Shown: positions 55,985 through 64,000 of the stretch, one piece after another
Layout: each line of letters opens with the position of its first letter
How positions within the stretch are numbered: the first letter of the stretch is position 1
From: Actinomadura rifamycini DSM 43936
GTDB lineage: Bacteria > Actinomycetota > Actinomycetes > Streptosporangiales > Streptosporangiaceae
Assembly (NCBI RefSeq): GCF_000425065.1
Contig: NZ_KE384301.1
Location: 328,084 to 392,083, forward strand
Reading direction: 5' to 3'
DNA: 64,000 nucleotides
Notes under the pieces: generated by a model
Database searches by the model: none
What the model saw: only the letters and a program-made list of their open reading frames with translations
Told to the model about the DNA's origin: nothing
Position numbers and translations under genes: made by a program

Positions 55985-57292
55985 ATGGCCACCGCGTACA
56001 CCCCCGAGCCCGCGGGCGGCGGGCTCCGCGCGACCGTCCAGCGGTTCGGCGGCAAGCTCGCCGGGATGGTGATGCCCAACATCGGCGCGTTCATCGCCTG
56101 GGGCCTGATCACCGCGCTGTTCATCCCGACCGGCTGGCTGCCGAACGAGGACCTGGCCGAGCTCGTCGACCCGATGATCAAGATGCTGCTGCCGGTGCTG
56201 ATCGGCTACACCGGCGGCCGCATGGTGCACGGGCAGCGCGGCGCCGTGGTGGGCGCCGTCGCCACCGTCGGCATCGCCGTCGGCGCGGAGCAGCCGATGT
56301 TCCTCGGCGCGATGATCATCGGCCCGCTCACCGCGTACCTGCTGAAGCTGTTCGACGACCTCGTGCAGGACCGCGTCCGCACCGGCTTCGAGATGCTGGT
56401 GGACAACTTCTCCGCCGGGATCATCGGCGCCGCCATGGCGGTCGCCGGGCGCGCCGTGATCGGGCCGGTGATGGGCACCGTGTCCGACTGGGCCGGGGAC
56501 GCCGTCGGGTGGCTCGTCGAGCACAACCTGCTGCCGCTGACGTCCCTGCTGGTCGAGCCCGCGAAGGTGCTGTTCCTCAACAACGCCGTGAACCACGGCG
56601 TGCTCACCCCGCTCGGCATCCAGCAGGCGACCGAGACCGGCAAGTCCGTCCTGTTCATGATCGAGTCGAACCCCGGTCCGGGCATCGGCGTGCTGCTCGC
56701 GTACCTGTTCTTCGGCCCGAAGCGGCTGCGCCCGAGCGTCCCCGCCGCCGCGATCATCCAGTTCTTCGGCGGCATCCACGAGATCTACTTCCCGTACATC
56801 CTGATGAAGCCGCGGATGATCCTCGCGGCGATCGCGGGCGGCATGACCGGCGTGGCGATCTTCGCGGCGACCGGCGTCGGGCTGGTCGCGTCGCCGTCCC
56901 CCGGCAGCATCTTCGCCTACCTGGCGCAGACGCCGCGGGGCGCCGGGAACTGGTTCGGCGTGTACGGCGGCCTGCTCGCCTCCGCCGCCGTCTCGTTCGG
57001 GGTCGGCGCCGCCCTGCTCGGCTTCGGGCGGCTGGCCGAGCCGGACGGCGCCGGCGACGGCGGCGACGGGACGGCCGCGAAGGACGGCGAGGACGCGTCC
57101 GACGCGCCCGGCACGCGGACCGAGGCCGGCGCGCAGAGCGAGGCCGGCGGGAACGAGGCCGGCGAGGACGCCGCCGGCGGCAAGGCCGACGAGACGAAGG
57201 TGGGCGCCGGCGGGCGGGCCGGCGACGAGACCGCCCCCGAGACCGACGCCGCCCCGGTGACCGACCGACCCACCGAAGGGACCCCACGATGA
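55985..57292 (+). CDS. PTS mannitol-type EIIC permease with low-complexity tail
   Basis: 435 residues. The first 350 contain six to eight helices of the mannitol EIIC family: FGGKLAGMVMPNIGAFIAWGLITALF, FLNNAVNHGVLTPLG (the conserved loop preceding the substrate site) and FFGGIHEIYFPYILMKP. The last 80 or so residues are a Gly/Glu/Asp/Ala-rich unstructured tail where classical MtlA has the linker to fused EIIB; here EIIB is a separate gene. It transports and phosphorylates a hexitol or similar polyol. SD ACAGGAGG precedes the ATG. Confidence 0.9.
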   Translation: MATAYTPEPAGGGLRATVQRFGGKLAGMVMPNIGAFIAWGLITALFIPTGWLPNEDLAELVDPMIKMLLPVLIGYTGGRMVHGQRGAVVGAVATVGIAVGAEQPMFLGAMIIGPLTAYLLKLFDDLVQDRVRTGFEMLVDNFSAGIIGAAMAVAGRAVIGPVMGTVSDWAGDAVGWLVEHNLLPLTSLLVEPAKVLFLNNAVNHGVLTPLGIQQATETGKSVLFMIESNPGPGIGVLLAYLFFGPKRLRPSVPAAAIIQFFGGIHEIYFPYILMKPRMILAAIAGGMTGVAIFAATGVGLVASPSPGSIFAYLAQTPRGAGNWFGVYGGLLASAAVSFGVGAALLGFGRLAEPDGAGDGGDGTAAKDGEDASDAPGTRTEAGAQSEAGGNEAGEDAAGGKADETKVGAGGRAGDETAPETDAAPVTDRPTEGTPR

Positions 57293-57591
57293 ACGGCAAG
57301 GACGTCCGCAAGCTCGTGATCGCGTGCGACGCCGGGATGGGCAGCAGCGTCATGCTCGCCGGCCACCTCCGCAAGACGCTGAAGAAGCAGGACGTGACGG
57401 TCGAGCACACCCCCGTCGACTCGATCCCCGCCGACGCCGACGTGGTCGTCTGCCACAGCGGCCTCGCCGCGCGGGCCCGGCGGGGCGCCGCCGACGGCAC
57501 CCCGGTGATCCCGTTCGAGGTCTACCTCGGCGACCCGGCCGTCGACCGGCTCGTCAAGGCGATCAAGGACGGCGGTGAGGTCGGTGGCTGA
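57289..57591 (+). CDS. PTS EIIB component, mannitol type
   Basis: 100 residues. P-loop with active-site Cys13 in IACDAGMGSSVM; VVCHSGLAARARR and VIPFEVYLGDPAVDRLV complete the fold. Takes phosphate from EIIA and passes it to the sugar in EIIC. ATG overlaps the EIIC stop (ATGA), implying stoichiometric synthesis. Confidence 0.92.
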   Translation: MNGKDVRKLVIACDAGMGSSVMLAGHLRKTLKKQDVTVEHTPVDSIPADADVVVCHSGLAARARRGAADGTPVIPFEVYLGDPAVDRLVKAIKDGGEVGG

Positions 57592-58090
57592 CCCCGCCGC
57601 GGGCGCGGCGGCGCGGCTGCTGGACCCGGCCGCGATCCGGTTGCACGAGCGGGCCGCCGGCCGCGACGAGGCCGTCCGGCTGTGCGGGCGGGTGCTCGTG
57701 GACGCCGGCGCGGTCGAACCCGGCTACGTCGACGCGATGCTCGAGCGGGAACGCTCGATCTCCACCTTCCTCGGGGAGGGCGTGGCGATCCCGCACGGGA
57801 CCGCGGCGGGCCGCGACCTGGTCCGCCGCGACGCCCTCGCTGTCGTCCGGTTCCCGGACGGCGTCGACTGGGGCGGCCCGGAGACCACCGTGTGCATCGC
57901 GATCGCGGCGCGCGGCGACGGCCACATCGGGATCCTGGCGGAACTCGCCCAGGTCCTGCTCGACCCGGACCGGGCCCGCGCGCTGCGCGAGGCCGCGGCC
58001 CCCGAGGACGTCCTGCGCCTGCTCGACCCGGCGGGCGCGGACGGAACGACCGAAGACGACCGACTCGAAGAACAGGAACCGACCGGATGA
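57584..58090 (+). CDS. PTS EIIA component, mannitol/fructose type
   Basis: 168 residues. Phosphorylated His71 in FLGEGVAIPHGT, with conserved RDALAVVRFPDGVDWG downstream. It receives phosphate from HPr. GTG 57584 overlaps the EIIB stop; GTG 57575 is the alternative. Encoded together with its own HPr at 59146, so the sugar-specific phosphotransfer chain is complete except for enzyme I. Confidence 0.9.
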   Translation: MADPAAGAAARLLDPAAIRLHERAAGRDEAVRLCGRVLVDAGAVEPGYVDAMLERERSISTFLGEGVAIPHGTAAGRDLVRRDALAVVRFPDGVDWGGPETTVCIAIAARGDGHIGILAELAQVLLDPDRARALREAAAPEDVLRLLDPAGADGTTEDDRLEEQEPTG

Positions 58091-59127
58091 AGGTAGCCCG
58101 TTTCCACGCCCCCGGCGACATCCGCCTGGAGGACGCGCCCGAGCCGGAGCCCGGCCCGGGCGAGCTGAAGATCCGCGTGCGGAACTGCTCCGCCTGCGGG
58201 ACGGACGTGAAGATCTCCCGGTTCGGGCACCACCACATCGTCCCGCCGCGGGTGATGGGGCACGAGATCGCCGGGGAGGTCGTCGCGGCGGGCCCCGGCG
58301 CGGACGGCTGGGCGCCGGGCGACCGCGTCCAGGTCATCGCCGCGATCCCGTGCGGCGACTGCGCCGAGTGCCGGCGCGGCCGGATGACGGTGTGCGCCGC
58401 GCAGGAGTCGATGGGCTACCACTACGACGGCGCGTTCGCCCAGTACATGATCGTCCCGGCGAAGGTGCTCGCCGTGAACGGGGTGAACCGCGTCCCGGAC
58501 GGCGTGTCGTTCGCGGAGGCGTCGGTGGCCGAGCCGCTCGCGTGCGTCCTCAACGGGCAGGAGCTGGCGCGGGTCGGCGAGGGCGACGACGTCGTGGTGT
58601 TCGGGTCGGGGCCGGTGGGGTGCCTGCACGTGCGGGTGGCGCGGGCGCGCGGCGCGGCGCGGGTGTTCCTCGTCGAGGTCAACGCCGAGCGGCTGGAGCG
58701 GGCGGCGGCGGTGGTCAAGCCGGACGCGGCGATCGACGCGGGCGCGTCCGACGTCGTCACCGAGATCCTGGACCGGACGGGCGGGCGCGGCGCCGACGTC
58801 GCGATCACCGCGGCCGCGTCGGGCGCGGCGCAGGAGACGGCGCAGCGGCTGATGGCGCCCGGCGGGCGGGTCAGCCTGTTCGGCGGCCTGCCGAAGGACG
58901 CGCCGGTCATCTCCGTCGACGCGAACCGGGTGCACTACCGGGAGCTGAGCCTCGTCGGCGCGAACGGCTCCAGCCCCGCCCACAACGCCCGCGCGCTGGA
59001 CCTGATCGCCTCCGGGGCGGTCCCGGTCGACGACCTGATCACGCACCGGCTGCCCCTGGACGACCTGCACGAGGCGCTCGACCTCGTCACCCGGGGCGCC
59101 GCCATCAAGGTGACCATCGAACCCTGA
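58087..59127 (+). CDS. Zinc-dependent MDR dehydrogenase, polyol/polyol-phosphate type
   Basis: 346 residues. Catalytic zinc region NCSACGTDVK near 35 and VMGHEIAGEVV near 56; structural zinc Cys4 in CGDCAECRRGRMTVC near 88-102; NAD-binding FGSGPVGCLHVRVA near 173-186. It resembles sorbitol/L-iditol and galactitol-1-phosphate dehydrogenases. Position between EIIA and HPr suggests it oxidises the imported polyol phosphate to a ketose phosphate. Start overlaps EIIA stop (ATGA). Confidence 0.88.
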   Translation: MKVARFHAPGDIRLEDAPEPEPGPGELKIRVRNCSACGTDVKISRFGHHHIVPPRVMGHEIAGEVVAAGPGADGWAPGDRVQVIAAIPCGDCAECRRGRMTVCAAQESMGYHYDGAFAQYMIVPAKVLAVNGVNRVPDGVSFAEASVAEPLACVLNGQELARVGEGDDVVVFGSGPVGCLHVRVARARGAARVFLVEVNAERLERAAAVVKPDAAIDAGASDVVTEILDRTGGRGADVAITAAASGAAQETAQRLMAPGGRVSLFGGLPKDAPVISVDANRVHYRELSLVGANGSSPAHNARALDLIASGAVPVDDLITHRLPLDDLHEALDLVTRGAAIKVTIEP

Positions 59128-59145
59128 CCGGAAGGAGGGCACGCG

Positions 59146-59466
59146 ATGCCCGAACGGACCGTGGTCCTCGGCTCGGCGCAGGGGCTGCACGCCCGGCCGG
59201 CGAAGATCTTCGTGGAGGAGGCGGCGCGGCAGCCCGTCCCGGTGTTCGTCCGGACCGGGGAGCGCGGCCCGGTCCCGGCCGGGGGCCTGCTGGGGGTGCT
59301 GTCGCTGGGCGCCGGACCGGGCGCCGAGGTGACCCTGTCGGCGGACGGCGACGGCGCCGACGCCGTCCTGGACGCGCTGGCGGCGCTGCTCGCCCGCGAC
59401 CTGGACGCCGAACCGGACGCCGAACCGGACGCCGGGCCCGGCCCCGCGGCCGGCGCGGCGCCCTGA
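59146..59466 (+). CDS. ptsH: HPr phosphocarrier protein
   Basis: 106 residues. Active His15 in QGLHARPAKIF. The position equivalent to Ser46 of Gram-positive HPr is Gly (GGLLGVLSLG), so regulation by HPr kinase is not expected. The C-terminus carries a 20-residue Asp/Glu/Ala tail not found in typical HPr, including a DAEP repeat. Dedicated HPr for this operon; enzyme I must be supplied from elsewhere. SD GGAAGGAGG upstream. Confidence 0.9.
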   Translation: MPERTVVLGSAQGLHARPAKIFVEEAARQPVPVFVRTGERGPVPAGGLLGVLSLGAGPGAEVTLSADGDGADAVLDALAALLARDLDAEPDAEPDAGPGPAAGAAP

Positions 59467-59508
59467 CCGGGCCGCCGCGGGAACGTCGGGCGGGCCGGGG
59501 GCGTCGGG

Positions 59509-59514
59509 GACAAT
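59509..59514 (+). promoter_or_regulatory. -10-like element before the DeoR gene
   Basis: GACAAT seven bases upstream of ATG 59522 fits a leaderless promoter, allowing repressor expression apart from the operon. An ATG at 59513 overlaps it. Confidence 0.4.
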
Positions 59515-59521
59515 GGCGGGC

Positions 59522-60283
59522 ATGTACGCCGAGGAACGACAGCAGGCGATCCTTGCCCTGGCCCGCTCGAAGGGGCGGGTGGACGTCGTGGCGCTCGCGG
59601 AGGAGTTCTCGGTGACGACCGAGACGATCCGCCGCGACCTGACCGTCCTGGAGCGGGCCGGGACGATCCGGCGGGTGCACGGCGGCGCGATGCCGGTCGA
59701 GCGCCTCGGCTTCGAGCCGGAGCTGGCCGCGCGGGACGCGGTGCTGACCGAGGAGAAGCAGCGGATCGCGAAGGCCGCGCTGGCCGAGCTGCCCGCCGAG
59801 GGGTCGATCATCGTGGACGCCGGGACGACCACGGCCCGGTTCGTCCAGCTCCTGCCGACCGACCGCGAACTGACCGTGATCGTCAACTCGCCGCCGCACG
59901 CGGCCGTGCTCGCCGCCCGCCCCAACCTCACGGTGATCATCCTGGGCGGGCGGGTGCGGCCGCGGACGCTGGCCACGGTGGACGACTGGGTGCTGCGGCC
60001 GCTCGCCGACCTGTGGGTGGACGTGGCGTTCATGGCGACGAACGGATGCTCGGTGGAGCGCGGCCTGACCACGTCCGACCAGGCGGAGGCCGCGGTGAAG
60101 CGGGCGATGATCGCCTCGTCGCGGCGGCGGGTGCTGCTCGCCGACCGCACCAAGATCGGGCACGATCACCTGGTGCGGTTCGGCGACGTGTCGGACATGG
60201 ACGTCCTGATCACCGACACCGGGCTGGACACCGACCTCGCCGCCGACCTCGCCGCCGCCGGTCCCGAGATCGTCCGGGCGTGA
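59522..60283 (+). CDS. DeoR/GlpR family transcriptional regulator
   Basis: 253 residues. HTH 5-58 with VDVVALAEEFSVTTETIRRDLTVLERAGTIRRVHGGA (typical DeoR wording), then the sugar-phosphate-binding domain, including IIVDAGTTTARFVQLLP near 95-111 and ATNGCSVERGLTTSDQAEAAVK near 175-195. Probably repressor of the PTS operon, released by a sugar phosphate. Located at its 3' end, 55 bases after HPr. Confidence 0.92.
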   Translation: MYAEERQQAILALARSKGRVDVVALAEEFSVTTETIRRDLTVLERAGTIRRVHGGAMPVERLGFEPELAARDAVLTEEKQRIAKAALAELPAEGSIIVDAGTTTARFVQLLPTDRELTVIVNSPPHAAVLAARPNLTVIILGGRVRPRTLATVDDWVLRPLADLWVDVAFMATNGCSVERGLTTSDQAEAAVKRAMIASSRRRVLLADRTKIGHDHLVRFGDVSDMDVLITDTGLDTDLAADLAAAGPEIVRA

Positions 60284-60369
60284 CCGGACCGGCCGGTAGG
60301 CTGTCGGCCGGTCTCGGGGCGGTGCGGGAACGGCGCGCCCGCCCGGGGCCGCCGGACGGAGGTGGAGCG

Positions 60370-60972
60370 GTGGCGCGGGCGTCGGCAGAGCGGGCCCCGG
60401 AGGAGGCGTCCGTCCCGGACCGGCTCCTGGCCGAGGCGACCCGGCTGTTCGCCGAGAAGGGGTTCGCCGACGCCTCGGTGCAGGAGATCGTGGCCGCGGC
60501 GGGCGTCACCAAGGGCGCGATGTACCACTACTTCGGCTCCAAGGACGACCTGCTCTACGAGATCTACCACCGGCTGCTCGCGCTGCAGATGGGCAGGCTG
60601 GAGCGGATCGCCGACGGGCCCGGCACGGCGGCGGAGCGGCTGCGCGCCGCCGCCGTCGACGTCCTGGAGACCTCGTTCCGGCACCTGGACGACTTCACCG
60701 TGTTCTTCCAGTCGACGCACCTGCTGCGGCGCGACCGGCGGGAGGCCGTCCGGGCGGAGCGCCGCCGGTACCACGAGCGGTTCCGGGCGCTGGTCGAGGA
60801 GGGGCAGCGCGAGGGGTCGTTCCGCGCGCCGCCCCCGGCCGACATCGCCGTGCACTTCTTCTTCGGCACCGTCCACCAGCTCGGCACGTGGTACCGGCCG
60901 GGCGGGCGGCTGGAGACGGCGGCGATCAGCGAGCACTACGTCGACCTGTTCCTCAACGGCCTGCGGAGCTGA
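60370..60972 (+). CDS. TetR family regulator, fatty-acid-metabolism type
   Basis: 200 residues. HTH 20-62 with ASVQEIVAAAGVTKGAMYHYFGSKDDLLYEI, then a helical domain with HLLRRDRREAVRAERRRYHERF near 118-139. GTG start with GGAGGTGGAG upstream. It is convergent with the fatty acyl-CoA ligase at 60987-62636; the perfect palindrome upstream of that gene cluster is a likely target, in the manner of TetR repressors responding to acyl-CoA. Confidence 0.9.
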   Translation: MARASAERAPEEASVPDRLLAEATRLFAEKGFADASVQEIVAAAGVTKGAMYHYFGSKDDLLYEIYHRLLALQMGRLERIADGPGTAAERLRAAAVDVLETSFRHLDDFTVFFQSTHLLRRDRREAVRAERRRYHERFRALVEEGQREGSFRAPPPADIAVHFFFGTVHQLGTWYRPGGRLETAAISEHYVDLFLNGLRS

Positions 60973-60986
60973 GGCCGGGGGCCCGC

Positions 60987-62632
<1,646 letters not shown>

Positions 62633-62636
<4 letters not shown>

Positions 62637-63727
62637 TGCTTTTCTCCCAGTTCTTCCAGGGCCTCCAGCCCCGACTTCAGCAGCGGCTCCACGGCGGCGC
62701 CGATCGCCTCGAAGCCCTCCCCCACCGTCTGGCCGCGCAGGTACCGGTAGTGGATGCCTTCGGAGATGACCGCGAGCTTGAAGCAGGCGAGCCCGACGTA
62801 GAAGCCGAGCGCCGCCAGGTCGCGGCCGCTCCGCTCGGCGTAGCGGGCGGCGACGTCGTCCGGCGACGGGAACCCGGGCGCCCGCATGGCGTCGCCCCGC
62901 CCCGGCTCGGGCGCCGGCCGCCGCATGTAGACGAGGAGGAGCGCCAGGTCGGTGAGGGGGTCGCCGAGCGTCGCCATCTCCCAGTCGAGGACCGCGGCGA
63001 CGCGGTCGTCCGCGTCGACGAGGAGGTTGTCGAGCCGGTAGTCGCCGTGCACGACGGCGGCCGGGGACCGGGCGGGGACGTTCGCCGCCAGCCGGGCGTG
63101 CAGGGCGTCGGCGTCCGGGAGGTCGCGGCTGCGGGACGCGTCGAGCTGCTTCTTCCAGCGCCGCACCTGCCGCTCCAGGAAGCCGTCAGGACGGCCGAAG
63201 CCGGCGAGTCCCGCCTCGTCCGGATCGACGCGGTGCAGCGCGGCGAGGGTGTCGACCATCCGCTCCCCGACGGCCGCGGTGCGCTCCGGGCCGAGCGGCG
63301 CCAGCTCGGCGGCGTCCCGGTACGGGGTGCCCTCGACCTTCTCCATCACGTAGAACGGCGCGCCGATGACGTCGGGGTCCGCGCAGAGGGCGTACGTCTC
63401 GGGGACGGGCACGCCGCCGCCCGCGAGCGCGCTCATCACCCGGTGCTCGCGGGACATGTCGTGGGCGGTGGCGAGCACGTGGCCGAGCGGCGGCCGGCGC
63501 ACGATCCAGCGGGCGGCGCCGTCGGTGACCTCGTAGGTGAGGTTGGAGCGGCCGCCCGCGACGACGCGGGCGCGCAGCGGGCCGGTGACGGCGCCCGGGC
63601 GGGCCGCGTCGAAGAAGGCGCGGAACCGGTCGAGGTCGAGGCCGGGCACGTCGGTCCCGAACGCGGCGGGTCCGGGGGCCGCGGGCCCGCGCGCGTCCGG
63701 GGCGGGGGCGGCGGAGTCGTCGAGCAC
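62633..63727 (-). CDS. Phosphotransferase family protein (ACAD10/11 N-terminal type)
   Basis: 364 residues, kinase-like fold. VVAGGRSNLTYEVTDGAARWIVRRPP near 55-80, VVHGDYRLDNLLVDADDRVAAVLDWEMATLGDPLTDLALL near 222-260. In ACAD10/11 this domain phosphorylates 4-hydroxyacyl-CoA so that it can be degraded. Pairing with an acyl-CoA ligase is consistent. GTG 63727 is taken as start; a perfect 16-base palindrome lies 15 bases upstream, and TATGGT overlaps its edge as a -10. Confidence 0.88.
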
Positions 63728-63742
63728 CCGCCGAGGACACCA

Positions 63743-63758
63743 TACCGACCGGTCGGTA
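63743..63758. promoter_or_regulatory. Perfect palindromic TetR-type operator TACCGACCGGTCGGTA
   Basis: A 16-base perfect palindrome lying directly upstream of the phosphotransferase start. Its form is the well-known type of TetR/FadR-like sites in fatty-acid-degradation genes; as I recall, Thermus PfmR binds a TACCGACCG-containing consensus. The TetR gene at the far end of the cluster is the likely owner. Confidence 0.65.
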
Positions 63759-63874
63759 CGCAAGGGTCGGGCCTGATCCGCCGCCGAGACTGTGCCCGGC
63801 GACCAAAGGCCGCCCGGGATTTCTGTGGTTCGGGACGTATCGCCCGGGGCGGCCCGGGGCGTTTGATCGGGGCC

Positions 63875-64000
63875 ATGAAGATCGCCGCGCGGGCGGCGGC
63901 GGTCACCGCGGCACTGGTGCTCGCGATGACCGCCGCCCACCCCCTGCCCGCCGGGGCGTCACCGGACGCGAGCCCGTCCGCGACCGGCCCGAGCCCCGCC
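63875..64000 (+). CDS. Secreted protein, 5' part only
   Basis: The frame opens at ATG 63875 and runs off the window after 42 codons. It starts MKIAARAAAVTAALVLAMTAAHP, a typical signal peptide (basic n-region, hydrophobic core), followed by LPAGASPDASPSATG, a Ser/Pro/Ala-rich mature N-terminus common in wall-anchored or lipase-like secreted proteins. A GATCGGGG precedes the ATG. Function cannot be judged. Divergent from the phosphotransferase gene. Confidence 0.6.
   Translation, partial: MKIAARAAAVTAALVLAMTAAHPLPAGASPDASPSATGPSPA

Noticed and set aside
50509..56181. A continuous minus-strand frame of about 1890 codons that seems to fuse LigA with a PAP2 protein
   Set aside because: The frame stays open only because of the high GC content. 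LigA has its own start and ribosome site at 52623, and the part between carries a frameshifted acyltransferase tail, so two separate genes are present.

Overview
This 64 kb window is chromosomal DNA of a very GC-rich, mycelial-type actinobacterium. Its content and style fit Thermomonosporaceae/Actinomadura or a close relative: a sigma factor paired with a CU044_5270-type membrane protein, an F420-type LLM oxidoreductase, glucosyl-3-phosphoglycerate synthase, a RamB/isocitrate lyase pair, DUF574 methyltransferase, PucR regulators and many GTG or leaderless starts. The family assignment is inference; no rRNA or other marker is present. I see no phage, insertion sequence, CRISPR array or origin. 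Most genes look like ordinary chromosomal metabolism, but several are broken or chimeric.

Layout. 1-3736: oligopeptide/dipeptide-type ABC importer (two permeases, two ATPases; first gene cut by the window edge). 3721-5879: cupin gene and a polyphosphate kinase lacking its C-terminal catalytic segment, with a possible PHO box upstream. 6178-8347: small CxxC protein and a sigma factor/membrane-protein pair. 8517-9847: response regulator-phosphatase and a TetR gene whose 3' ends are fused at an apparent deletion junction. 10057-11286: acyl-CoA dehydrogenase with two copies of a palindrome that also appears, degenerate, upstream of the TetR gene. 11405-15422: gpgS, ramB and aceA (glyoxylate shunt). 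15634-18374: ABC-2 exporter. 18641-22347: large DUF6077-like membrane protein and two proteins sharing a helical domain, one with an eight-residue Gly/Pro repeat. 22487-30212: aldehyde dehydrogenase, regulators, LLM oxidoreductase, class II aldolase and Gfo/Idh oxidoreductase. 30251-33092: secreted coiled-coil M15-like protein, HNH nuclease, an unusual tRNA-Asn and a tandem GNAT protein. 33185-38213: methylmalonyl-CoA mutase operon (mutA-mutB-meaB), divergent from an acyl-CoA dehydrogenase.

39666-50489: small membrane proteins, carboxylate-amine ligase, MEDS/anti-sigma protein with a stress-sigma-like promoter, kinase-like and transporter genes, LysR, methyltransferase, acyltransferase and PucR regulator. 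50509-54768: NAD-dependent DNA ligase and a PAP2-WS/DGAT fusion split by a one-base frameshift. 54968-60283: a PTS operon (PfkB kinase, EIIC, EIIB, EIIA, zinc dehydrogenase, HPr, DeoR) that looks like a hexitol pathway. 60370-63727: TetR regulator facing a fatty acyl-CoA ligase/phosphotransferase pair with a perfect palindromic operator. 63875-64000: start of a secreted protein.

The shared theme is central carbon and lipid metabolism: glyoxylate shunt, propionate/methylmalonyl-CoA, beta-oxidation entry steps, neutral-lipid synthesis and sugar-alcohol uptake, each with its own local regulator.
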